From positions 1 through 37,648 of the forward strand of contig CAZCXH010000029.1 in NCBI GenBank assembly GCA_964502525.1: a stretch of DNA of 37,648 nt. Direction: 5' to 3'. The translations under genes were made by a program, and so were the position numbers. Under the pieces are notes generated by a model, which saw only the letters and a list, made by a program, of their open reading frames with translations, searched no databases and was not told the origin of the DNA. Positions 14,893 to 21,763 of this stretch are shown piece by piece. The DNA comes from DATLYB01 sp964502525 (GTDB lineage Bacteria; Bacteroidota; Bacteroidia; Chitinophagales; CAIOSU01). Within the stretch, counting starts at the first letter, position 1; every line of letters starts with the position of its first letter.

Positions 14893-15588
14893 TTATTCCC
14901 CAGCCCTTAACATTGGTGGAGGGGCAAACCGTTCTCCGAAAATCAGCGTGCCGATTCTCACCATCGTGCTTCCCTCCTCCATCGCCATCTCGTAATCACC
15001 CGACATCCCCATCGAGATTTCCCTGAAATGTTCATCTGCAGAAAAATATTTTTTCTTCACCCGGTCGAATGCCTTTTTCAGCAAACGGAACTCGTCTCTG
15101 ACAATTTCCATATCCTCAGTCAGTGTTGCAATACCCATCACTCCACAAGCCCTCACATTTTTCATTTGCCGGAAAGCAGGATCATCGAGGATTTCCAGCA
15201 GTTCCTTTTCTTTCAATCCGAATTTTGTTTCCTCTTTGGCAATGCGCACCTGAAAGAGAAAATCAATCACGCGATTCACTTTTGCAGCCCTTTTGTTTAT
15301 CTCATGCAAGAGATTAAAGCTATCCACCGACTCGATCATCGCAACAAACGGGGCGATGTATTTCACCTTATTGGTTTGCAAATGTCCGATCATGTGCCAC
15401 TCGATGTCCTTCGGTAAAAAATCATATTTCGGCACCAAATCCTGCACTTTGTTCTCCCCGAAAATCCGCTGACCGCTCTCATAAACTTCCAGTATCTCCG
15501 CAGGAGTTTTCATCTTGCTCACCGCAATCAACTTCACCCCTTTTTCCAGTAAATTTGTCCGCAGCCGGATTAATTCTTGCCTTTGCAT
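14893..15588 (-). CDS. yggS: YggS/PLPBP family pyridoxal-phosphate homeostasis protein
   Basis: The 231-residue protein matches the YggS family in length and motifs: K-L-I-A-V-S-K with the PLP-binding lysine at residue 25, F-G-E-N-K-V-Q-D near 43-50, W-H-M-I-G-H-L-Q-T-N-K at about 64-74, G-V-M-G-I-A near 150, and the closing M-G-M-S-G-D-Y-E-M-A plus R-I-G-T-L-I-F-G-E-R. These proteins bind PLP in the cytosol, have no known catalysis, and influence vitamin B6 and amino-acid homeostasis. The start codon at 15588 overlaps the start of the divergent DUF4296 gene, so the two promoters must lie inside each other's coding region or one start is annotated too far upstream. Confidence 0.93.
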   Translation of the reverse strand: MQRQELIRLRTNLLEKGVKLIAVSKMKTPAEILEVYESGQRIFGENKVQDLVPKYDFLPKDIEWHMIGHLQTNKVKYIAPFVAMIESVDSFNLLHEINKRAAKVNRVIDFLFQVRIAKEETKFGLKEKELLEILDDPAFRQMKNVRACGVMGIATLTEDMEIVRDEFRLLKKAFDRVKKKYFSADEHFREISMGMSGDYEMAMEEGSTMVRIGTLIFGERFAPPPMLRAGE

Positions 15589-15945
15589 TCTTCAAAATTC
15601 ATAAAAATATTCTTCCTGCTTTTGCTTTCAGCCTGCAAGCCGGCAGATGAAAGGCCCCGCAACCTTATTCCGGAAAATAAAATGGTGCGGGTGATGGTGG
15701 ATACTCATATTTTTGAGGCGATGTCCGAGGGGCAAAAATTGTCCGGTGATTCATTGGCGCGATTCATTAAAACAAATTATGCTGAGATTTTCAAAAAGAA
15801 TGGAATTGAGGAGGAGCAATTCCTTCGCACGTTTGATTATTACGAGCATAATCCAGGGAAAATGGACGAACTGATGACGAAAGTGATTGATGAACTGAGC
15901 AAGATGGAAGCGGAAGTACAGCAGTCCGGTGATACAATCCGGTAA
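15577..15945 (+). CDS. DUF4296 domain lipoprotein
   Basis: A short lipoprotein signal (K-I-F-F-L-L-L-L-S-A-C, lipobox cysteine at about residue 20) is followed by the DUF4296 pattern: M-V-R-V-M-V-D-T-H-I-F-E-A, F-I-K-T-N-Y-A-E-I-F, and F-L-R-T-F-D-Y-Y, a layout common in Bacteroidota. DUF4296 proteins are of unknown function and probably face the periplasm. No ATG is available; TTG 15577 or TTG 15583 must be used. The stop codon TAA (15943-15945) already lies in the 8-nt repeat array that leads into the first IVP gene. Confidence 0.8.
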   Translation: MPLHSSKFIKIFFLLLLSACKPADERPRNLIPENKMVRVMVDTHIFEAMSEGQKLSGDSLARFIKTNYAEIFKKNGIEEEQFLRTFDYYEHNPGKMDELMTKVIDELSKMEAEVQQSGDTIR

Positions 15946-16413
15946 TTGATAATTCGCTGATTCGATAATTCGGTAATTGGGTAATTCGATGATGAATACA
16001 AGAGAAGATAGACTGCTTTACTTTGAAAAGGACAACTTGATTTTGAAGTTGTCCTTTGAGTTTTCTTTAAAAATGGTGGAGTATTGCGAATTACTGAATG
16101 AGCAGAAAAGATTTGTAATTGCAAATCAGTTATTGCGTTCGGGAACTTCCATTGGAGCAAATATCAGGGAGGCGCAAAATGCAGAAAGCAGGCAGGACTT
16201 CATTCATAAATTTAAAATAGCCGCAAAGGAAGCAGATGAAACAGAATATTGGCTGTTGATTTGCAAATATTCTAAAGGTTATCTCACTTGCGATTACCTT
16301 CTTGCCGACCTCATTTCTTTGAAAAAGATTATTTCCAAAATCATCTCCTCTTCAAAGAGAAGCAGTCAATCATCATCGAATTACCGAATCATCAAATCAT
16401 CGAATCAATAATT
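15940..16413 (+). mobile_element. IVP cassette 1 bounded by inverted octamer arrays (candidate element)
   Basis: The left array (about 15940-15995) reads in 8-nt steps: GATAATTC, GCTGATTC, GATAATTC, GGTAATTG, GGTAATTC, GATGATGA. The right array (16374-16413) is its degenerate inverse: CATCGAAT, TACCGAAT, CATCAAAT, CATCGAAT, CAATAATT. The left edge contains the stop codon of the DUF4296 gene, the last left octamer supplies the tandem ATGs of the IVP gene, and the right array abuts the ATG of scoA with no spacer. A second filled copy and an empty copy follow. There is no transposase. Confidence 0.5.
15989..16411 (+). CDS. four-helix-bundle protein, S23/IVP family (23S rRNA intervening-sequence type), copy 1
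   Basis: The 140-residue protein is a typical IVP/S23 four-helix bundle: L-S-F-E-F-S-L-K-M-V-E-Y near the start, L-L-R-S-G-T-S-I-G-A-N-I-R-E-A at about 49-63, D-F-I-H-K-F-K-I-A-A-K-E-A, E-T-E-Y-W-L-L, and S-L-K-K-I-I-S-K-I. Family members were named for genes in 23S rRNA intervening sequences and are related to Avd of diversity-generating retroelements; their function is unsettled. The start is the ATG at 15989 (a second at 15992), both inside the repeat array. The last residues (S-S-N-Y-R-I-I-K-S-S-N-Q) are translated from the right array. It closely resembles the copy at 17130. Confidence 0.88.
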   Translation: MMNTREDRLLYFEKDNLILKLSFEFSLKMVEYCELLNEQKRFVIANQLLRSGTSIGANIREAQNAESRQDFIHKFKIAAKEADETEYWLLICKYSKGYLTCDYLLADLISLKKIISKIISSSKRSSQSSSNYRIIKSSNQ

Positions 16414-17109
16414 ATGAATAAAGTAGTTGCAAATGCTGACGAAGCCATCAAAGACATCCGTGACGGGATGACCTTGATGCTGGGAGGCTTTGGCTTAAGC
16501 GGCATCCCGGAAAACTGCATTGCCGCTTTGGTGAAAAAAGGCGTGAAGAACCTCACGTGCATCTCCAACAACGCGGGCGTGGACGATTTCGGAATCGGGC
16601 TGATGCTGCAAAAGCGCCAATTAAAGAAAATGATTTCGTCCTATGTCGGGGAGAATGCTGAGTTTGAAAGACAACTGCTCAGCGGTGAGCTGGAAGTGGA
16701 TTTGATTCCGCAGGGCACTCTGGCCACGCGCTGCATGATGGCTGGCTATGGCATCCCCGCTTTTTTCACGCCTGCTGGCGTTGGAACTGAAGTCGCGCAA
16801 GGGAAGGAAACGCGCGTGTTTGATGGGAAGGAATACCTGATGGAACATGCGTTCAAATCCGATTTCGCCATCGTGAAAGCGTGGAAGGGCGACCATTCCG
16901 GGAATCTGGTTTACAGAGGAACATCCCGCAATTTCAATCCGCTGATGGCAATGGCGGGAAAGATCACCATTGCAGAAGTGGAGGAACTTGTTCCCGTTGG
17001 CGTTCTGGAACCGAATCAGATTCATACGCCTGGAATTTACGTGCACCGGATTTTCCGGGGAACGGATTATGTGAAGAGGATTGAGCAGCGCACCACGCGG
17101 ATTCGGTGA
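16414..17109 (+). CDS. scoA: 3-oxoacid CoA-transferase subunit A
   Basis: The 231-residue subunit begins M-N-K-V-V-A-N-A-D-E-A and has G-G-F-G-L-S-G-I-P-E at 24-33, G-T-L-A-T-R near 100, and H-S-G-N-L-V-Y-R near 155, all typical of the alpha subunit of succinyl-CoA:3-oxoacid or acetoacetate CoA-transferase. With subunit B it moves CoA between succinyl-CoA and acetoacetate, linking ketone-body or butanoate metabolism to the TCA cycle. The frame is open upstream, but ATG 16414 matches the family start and lies directly after the octamer array. The stop TGA (17107-17109) lies inside the next array. Subunit B follows after the second IVP gene, which splits a pair that is normally adjacent. Confidence 0.93.
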   Translation: MNKVVANADEAIKDIRDGMTLMLGGFGLSGIPENCIAALVKKGVKNLTCISNNAGVDDFGIGLMLQKRQLKKMISSYVGENAEFERQLLSGELEVDLIPQGTLATRCMMAGYGIPAFFTPAGVGTEVAQGKETRVFDGKEYLMEHAFKSDFAIVKAWKGDHSGNLVYRGTSRNFNPLMAMAGKITIAEVEELVPVGVLEPNQIHTPGIYVHRIFRGTDYVKRIEQRTTRIR

Positions 17110-17543
17110 TTCGATAATTTGGTGATTCGATGATGAATACAAGCGAAGGAAAACTTTACTTTGAAAAAGATAACTTGGTTGTGAAGTTGTCTTTCGAATT
17201 CTCATTGAAAATTGTAGAATACTGTGAGTTGCTGAATGAGGGGAAAAGATTTGTTATTGCAAATCAGCTATTGCGTTCCGGAACTTCAATCGGTGCGAAC
17301 ATCAGGGAGGCGCAAAATGCGGAAAGCAAGCAAGATTTCATTCACAAATTCAAAATTGCGGCAAAGGAAGCAGAGGAAACGGAATACTGGCTCTTAATCT
17401 GTAAACATTCCAGAGGCTATCCGTTATGTGACTATCTTTTGTCTGACCTAATGTCCCTGAAGAAGATTATTTCAAAAATTATCTCCTCGTCCAAAAGAAA
17501 CGAACAACCATCATCGAATCATCGAATTATCAAATCATCGAAT
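17097..17543 (+). mobile_element. IVP cassette 2 bounded by inverted octamer arrays (candidate element)
   Basis: The left array (17097-17136) reads GCGGATTC, GGTGATTC, GATAATTT, GGTGATTC, GATGATGA; the right array (17512-17543) reads CATCGAAT, CATCGAAT, TATCAAAT, CATCGAAT. The scoA stop codon and the IVP start codons lie inside the left array. The scoB ATG starts two bases after the right array. The cassette splits scoA from scoB without damaging either frame. Confidence 0.5.
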
Positions 17544-17546
17544 TAA
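17130..17546 (+). CDS. four-helix-bundle protein, S23/IVP family, copy 2
   Basis: The 138-residue paralogue of the protein at 15989 has the same motifs (L-L-R-S-G-T-S-I-G-A-N-I-R-E-A, D-F-I-H-K-F-K-I-A-A-K-E-A, E-T-E-Y-W-L-L) and differs at scattered positions, most at the termini. The tandem ATGs at 17130 and 17133 lie inside the left octamer array, and the C-terminal S-S-N-H-R-I-I-K-S-S-N is translated from the right array. The TAA stop shares its last A with the ATG of scoB (TAATG), so translation may be coupled. Silent and replacement differences from copy 1 show it is not a very recent duplicate. Function is unknown. Confidence 0.88.
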   Translation: MMNTSEGKLYFEKDNLVVKLSFEFSLKIVEYCELLNEGKRFVIANQLLRSGTSIGANIREAQNAESKQDFIHKFKIAAKEAEETEYWLLICKHSRGYPLCDYLLSDLMSLKKIISKIISSSKRNEQPSSNHRIIKSSN

Positions 17547-18205
17547 TGGCACTGACTAAAGAGCAAATTGCACAGCGCATTGCAAGAGAGTTGCGTGACG
17601 GTTACTATGTAAATCTTGGAATCGGCATTCCGACTCTTGTGGCAAACTATATCCCGAAAGGCATCAACGTAGTGCTTCAATCTGAAAACGGCTTGCTTGG
17701 AATGGGACCATTTCCCTACGATGATGAAGTTGATCCCGACATCATCAACGCAGGAAAGCAAACCATCACCACGCTGCCCGGCTCGGCATTCTTTGATTCC
17801 GCGATGAGCTTCGGGATGATTCGTTCGCAGAAAATTGACCTCACCGTTCTTGGCGCGATGGAGGTTGCCGACAATGGCGACATCGCCAACTGGAAAATTC
17901 CCGGCAAGATGGTGAAGGGCATGGGGGGCGCGATGGATTTGGTGGCATCCGCAAAAAACATCATCGTTGCCATGATGCACACCAATGCAAAGGGCGAGTC
18001 GAAGCTTTTGAAAAAATGCACGCTTCCGCTGACAGGCATCCGCTGCATAAAAAAAATTGTAACCGACATAGCCGTGCTCGATGTTACGCCTCAAGGCTTC
18101 AAGTTGCTTGAACGCGCGCCCGGAATTTCTGTTGACGAAATAAAGGCGAAAACGGAGGGCAGGCTCGTTATAGAGGGAGAAATACCTGAAATCAAACTGA
18201 ATTGA
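17546..18205 (+). CDS. scoB: 3-oxoacid CoA-transferase subunit B
   Basis: The 219-residue beta subunit has Y-V-N-L-G-I-G-I-P-T at 21-30 and Q-S-E-N-G-L-L-G at 45-52. The glutamate of S-E-N-G (residue 47) carries the CoA thioester intermediate in this family. G-G-A-M-D-L-V and H-T-N-A-K-G-E-S-K-L-L-K-K-C follow. It forms the active heterotetramer with ScoA. The start overlaps the IVP stop. The TGA stop (18203-18205) lies at the edge of the third, empty octamer array. Nothing in the sequence suggests loss of function. Confidence 0.94.
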   Translation: MALTKEQIAQRIARELRDGYYVNLGIGIPTLVANYIPKGINVVLQSENGLLGMGPFPYDDEVDPDIINAGKQTITTLPGSAFFDSAMSFGMIRSQKIDLTVLGAMEVADNGDIANWKIPGKMVKGMGGAMDLVASAKNIIVAMMHTNAKGESKLLKKCTLPLTGIRCIKKIVTDIAVLDVTPQGFKLLERAPGISVDEIKAKTEGRLVIEGEIPEIKLN

Positions 18206-18294
18206 TTCGGTGATTCGGTAATGTGCTGATTCGATAATGAATCTGTTCCTTTTTTCATCACCGAATCATCGAATTGCCGAATTATCGAATCAAC
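18201..18294. repeat. empty octamer inverted array (no IVP gene)
   Basis: The left part is ATTGATTC, GGTGATTC, GGTAATGT, GCTGATTC, GATAATGA (18201-18240). The right part is CACCGAAT, CATCGAAT, TGCCGAAT, TATCGAAT (18259-18290) plus CAAC, after which the ATG of the aminotransferase follows at once. Only 18 nt lie between. The geometry is that of the two IVP cassettes with the gene missing. The scoB stop codon lies inside. Confidence 0.85.
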
Positions 18295-19164
18295 ATGCGC
18301 TACATCAACTTCAACGGCTCCATTCAAGGCGAAAACATTCCAGCCATTCATTCCTGGAACCGGGCATTCCGTTATGGCGATGGATTGTTTGAAAGCATTG
18401 CAATTGCAAAAGATCGAATCCCGTTTCTGGATGACCACTGGATCAGACTGACAGGCGGGGCAAAATTTTTATCCCTCGAATTGCCCGTGGATTTCTCCAA
18501 AGAGTTTCTCCAAAAGTCAATCCTCGAATTGCTGCCGCTTAATTTAATTGATGGCAATGCTTATGCAAGAGTCATGCTTTACCGCGAAGGAAAGGGAAGA
18601 TATAATCCAACCGAAATGCAGGCAGGATTTATGATTGAAGCTGAACCTGTTGGTGATTTGTTTTCTCTTAACGATAAAGGTTTGACAATAGGACTATTTA
18701 CCGAGGCCACAAAATCCATTGACAAACTTTCCAACTATAAAACCAACAGCGCCCTGGCTTATGTGCTGGCTTCCATCCATAAAACAAAGTCGGGATGGGA
18801 TGACTGCCTCATTTTAAACACGCGCTCGAATATTTGCGATTCCGCCAACTGCAATGTGTTTCTGGTAAAAGAAAAAATAATCTCCACGCCATCGCTGGAT
18901 GAAGGCTGTGTCAATGGGGTGATGCGCAGGCAGGTGATCGCGCTGGCAAAAGCCCGCGGTTTCAGCATGAATGAAATGGCCATTGAAACGGACATGCTGC
19001 GACATGCCGATGAAATCTTTCTCACCAATGCGGTGAGCGGTATCCGATGGGTGCGGCAATATGGAAATCATGAATATGGCAATGAAGTATCCATGATCCT
19101 GTCCGATGCTTTGAGGAAACTTTTATACCGAAACAACTCAGGTTTTCGAACAGTTGAACTGTAG
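18295..19164 (+). CDS. aminotransferase class IV (branched-chain aminotransferase / aminodeoxychorismate lyase-like)
   Basis: The 289-residue PLP enzyme of fold type IV starts Y-I-N-F-N-G. It has R-A-F-R-Y-G-D-G-L-F-E-S at 23-34, the Schiff-base lysine in S-N-Y-K-T-N at residue 149, and the C-terminal E-I-F-L-T-N-A-V-S-G-I near 239-249. The family includes branched-chain and D-amino acid aminotransferases and PabC; the sequence alone does not decide which. The start is ATG 18295, directly after the empty array; the open frame upstream (to 18274) is repeat sequence. The gene is last in the series DUF4296-scoA-scoB-aminotransferase before the K+ transport genes. Confidence 0.9.
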   Translation: MRYINFNGSIQGENIPAIHSWNRAFRYGDGLFESIAIAKDRIPFLDDHWIRLTGGAKFLSLELPVDFSKEFLQKSILELLPLNLIDGNAYARVMLYREGKGRYNPTEMQAGFMIEAEPVGDLFSLNDKGLTIGLFTEATKSIDKLSNYKTNSALAYVLASIHKTKSGWDDCLILNTRSNICDSANCNVFLVKEKIISTPSLDEGCVNGVMRRQVIALAKARGFSMNEMAIETDMLRHADEIFLTNAVSGIRWVRQYGNHEYGNEVSMILSDALRKLLYRNNSGFRTVEL

Positions 19165-19178
19165 AATGTTCGATATTA

Positions 19179-19223
19179 ACCAAGAGTACGTCTCTTTCTT
19201 TCGGAAATTCGACTACTCTTGGT
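19179..19223. terminator. hairpin after the aminotransferase gene
   Basis: ACCAAGAGTA at 19179-19188 pairs perfectly with TACTCTTGGT at 19214-19223 across a 25-nt loop. It starts 14 bp after the stop codon. No T run follows directly, so it may be a weak terminator or a binding site for the transport operon downstream. Confidence 0.35.
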
Positions 19224-19281
19224 ATAACCTGAATCATAATCTTTTTAACCGCAGCGCATATTTTCGGACTTTTGTCTTGCG

Positions 19282-21060
19282 TTGAGAAAAAAGCTGAAAA
19301 CATTTTCCTTATGGATTGATAACCTGCGCGTGTTCATCGCGCTGGGTTCGTTGCTTACACTGATTTACCAGATCGGCTTCGATATTGGGAAATCATCGTA
19401 TGATGCCTTGATTCAAATCCAAAGAATCTGGCTTATCCTCATTTACGCCAGCATCGTGATTGACATCGCCATTGACGGCATTGTGCTGCGGCAAAAAGTG
19501 CGGAAGGCCGAGTTGATTCTTGCCGTATTCATGTCTCTGCTGCTGATTTCACGGTGGAAACTGCTGAAGGGCGATGACTCGGCTTTCTTCAATCTGATCG
19601 GTGACAGCCCCTGGTCAATATACATCTCCGTTATCGGCTTCTTCTTCATTGAGTTCAGCAAAATCACTTCGAAGCTGAATGATATTAAGTTCAGCCCATC
19701 GCTGATTGTATCAGGAAGTTTTCTTGTGTTGATTGCGGTTGGAACTGCGTTGCTGATGCTGCCGAAAGCGACAGTCAACGGAATCTCTTTCACGGATGCA
19801 CTGTTCACTTCCGCCAGCGCGGTGTGCGTCACCGGCCTGGTGACGCTCGACACCGGAAAAGATTTCACCCAGCTCGGTCAGATTTTTATCCTTATTCTCA
19901 TCCAGTTGGGCGGATTGGGCATCATGACGCTCACCGGATTTTTCGGCTTGTTCTTTAAAGGTCAAAGTTCCATGCATGAGTCGCTGGCGATGCGCGATTA
20001 CCTCAACACATTGGACCTGGGGGAGGTTAAAAACTTCCTGATGGTTGTCGTATCCTTTACGCTGACCATTGAGCTGGCCGGTGCAGCCGGAATTTTTCTT
20101 GCCACAAAACACTCACCGCTCAGCGGATTGGATGAAAGAATTTTCTTCTCCGTGTTTCATGCCGTGTCGGCATTCTGCAATGCAGGCTTTTCAACGCTCA
20201 CCAATAATTTTTATGAGGAGGGCTACCGCTTCAACTATCCCCTGCATCTCATCGCAGCGGCATTGCTCGTCCTCGGAGGTCTCGGATTTTCCATTGCGTT
20301 TAATTTCATTGCATCAGTGAAGCATTTTATCATCAACAGTTTCAGAAAAGTTTTTCTCGGGAAACCGTTCATCGTAAAACCCTGGCTCATCAACGTCAAT
20401 TCAAAACTGGTGGTGTGGACAACAATCATCCTGATAGCATTTGGGGCGGTTACCTTTTTCCTGTTTGAAATTGACAACGTGCTTGCCGCGCATGAAACTA
20501 TCTTTGGAAAAATTGCCACGTCCATTTTTGCGTCCGTTACACCGCGTACCGCAGGTTTCAATACTTTCAACTACGGGGATCTTACAATGGCTTCGGTTTT
20601 GTTTTGCATCATGCTGATGTGGATTGGCGCATCACCCGGCTCAACCGGTGGCGGCATAAAAACCAGCGCGTTTGCGATTGCCGTGCTGAATGTTGTTTCC
20701 ACTGCGCGGGGAAAAAACAGGATCGAAATTTATCACCGAGAAATTTCCAATCACAGCGTGAGGCGCGCATTTTCCGTCATCGCGCTTTCCGGTGCCGTCA
20801 TTGCATTATCCATTTTTCTTCTGGCGTTGTTTGACCCGGATAAAGATTTTATCACATTGATTTTTGAAAGCGTGTCGGCATACAGCACGGTGGGGTTAAG
20901 CATGGGTATAACACCCGGCTTAAGCGTTTCAAGCAAATTAACGCTGGTGGCAACAATGTTCATCGGCAGGGTTGGGGCGCTGACGCTGCTTATCGGAATG
21001 TTGCGGCAGGTGAAGGTGCAGGACTACGCGTATCCAAAGGAATTCATCACAATGAACTAA
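19282..21060 (+). CDS. TrkH/KtrB family potassium uptake protein
   Basis: The 592-residue membrane protein shows the four pore loops of the SKT superfamily: T-S-A-S-A-V-C-V-T-G-L at 176-186, a second loop with S-A-F-C-N-A-G-F-S, a third with T-P-R-T-A-G-F-N-T, and a fourth with S-A-Y-S-T-V-G-L-S. Each filter glycine is present. The N-terminal 140 residues add extra transmembrane helices (I-W-L-I-L-I-Y-A, L-I-L-A-V-F-M) that KtrB proteins normally lack and that Bacteroidota members often have. The start is TTG 19282; no ATG fits. The KtrA regulator begins 10 bp downstream, so this should be the Ktr-type channel of a K+ uptake system in the inner membrane. Confidence 0.93.
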   Translation: MRKKLKTFSLWIDNLRVFIALGSLLTLIYQIGFDIGKSSYDALIQIQRIWLILIYASIVIDIAIDGIVLRQKVRKAELILAVFMSLLLISRWKLLKGDDSAFFNLIGDSPWSIYISVIGFFFIEFSKITSKLNDIKFSPSLIVSGSFLVLIAVGTALLMLPKATVNGISFTDALFTSASAVCVTGLVTLDTGKDFTQLGQIFILILIQLGGLGIMTLTGFFGLFFKGQSSMHESLAMRDYLNTLDLGEVKNFLMVVVSFTLTIELAGAAGIFLATKHSPLSGLDERIFFSVFHAVSAFCNAGFSTLTNNFYEEGYRFNYPLHLIAAALLVLGGLGFSIAFNFIASVKHFIINSFRKVFLGKPFIVKPWLINVNSKLVVWTTIILIAFGAVTFFLFEIDNVLAAHETIFGKIATSIFASVTPRTAGFNTFNYGDLTMASVLFCIMLMWIGASPGSTGGGIKTSAFAIAVLNVVSTARGKNRIEIYHREISNHSVRRAFSVIALSGAVIALSIFLLALFDPDKDFITLIFESVSAYSTVGLSMGITPGLSVSSKLTLVATMFIGRVGALTLLIGMLRQVKVQDYAYPKEFITMN

Positions 21061-21070
21061 AGATCATACC

Positions 21071-21763
21071 ATGAAATTCGCAGTTTTCGGTCTTGGAAAT
21101 TTCGGCTCAAACCTGGCGTTGTCGCTGGTGCAACTCGGCCACGAGGTGATTGGCGTTGATAACCGCATGGAGAAAATTGAAGAGCTGAAAGATCATCTCA
21201 CCTATGTGGTTTGCTTTGACGCAACGGTTTCACATTCGGTGAACACCCTGCCGATGAAGGATGTTGACGTTGCGGTGGTGTGCATCGGTGAAAATGAAGG
21301 CGACTCGCTGATGACCGCTGCGCTGCTCAAGCAGATGAAGGTGAAACGGATTATCGGCCGCGCCATTTCACCGCTGCACCGCACGGTGCTTGAATCAATG
21401 GGCGTGGAAGAAATCATTAACCCTGAGCAGGAGTCTGCCGAACGGCTCGCCCGCAAGCTGACGCTGAAAAACATGCTCAATGCCTTTGATCTGACGGACG
21501 ACTATTCCATTGCCGAAATCACCGCCCCGCGTGATTTTGCGGGAAAAACAGTCCTCGCTTCCAACATCAGGGATGAATACAAGCTCAATGTGATTACAAT
21601 CGTGAGGAAGGAGAAAAAATCAAATTTGCTGGGCGTGGAACGCGAAAAAAAAAGCGTGATAGGCGTTGTGAATGCCGAAACGGTGATTGAAAAAGGCGAT
21701 GTGCTGGTGGTGTTTGGCGCGAAAAAAGACATTCAGACCCTGTCGGCTTCCGAATTTCAATGA
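21071..21763 (+). CDS. ktrA: TrkA/KtrA family potassium channel regulatory subunit
   Basis: The 230-residue cytosolic protein has a Rossmann RCK domain with G-L-G-N-F-G at 7-12 and the acidic end of strand two (G-V-D-N-R, D30), which favours NAD or ATP/ADP binding. The TrkA_C domain occupies about residues 145-225 (A-E-I-T-A-P then N-V-I-T-I-V-R and G-D-V-L-V-V-F-G). It forms a gating ring on the TrkH/KtrB dimer. The stop TGA is immediately followed by the TTG start of the ClC gene, so the three genes form one transport operon. Confidence 0.93.
   Translation: MKFAVFGLGNFGSNLALSLVQLGHEVIGVDNRMEKIEELKDHLTYVVCFDATVSHSVNTLPMKDVDVAVVCIGENEGDSLMTAALLKQMKVKRIIGRAISPLHRTVLESMGVEEIINPEQESAERLARKLTLKNMLNAFDLTDDYSIAEITAPRDFAGKTVLASNIRDEYKLNVITIVRKEKKSNLLGVEREKKSVIGVVNAETVIEKGDVLVVFGAKKDIQTLSASEFQ

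Noticed and set aside
16621..17205. 194-codon minus-strand frame across scoA and the IVP array
   Set aside because: Antisense to scoA and running into repeat sequence.
15940..18294. CRISPR array as an explanation for the periodic repeats
   Set aside because: Units are 8 nt, degenerate, without spacers and inverted around genes; no cas genes are present.
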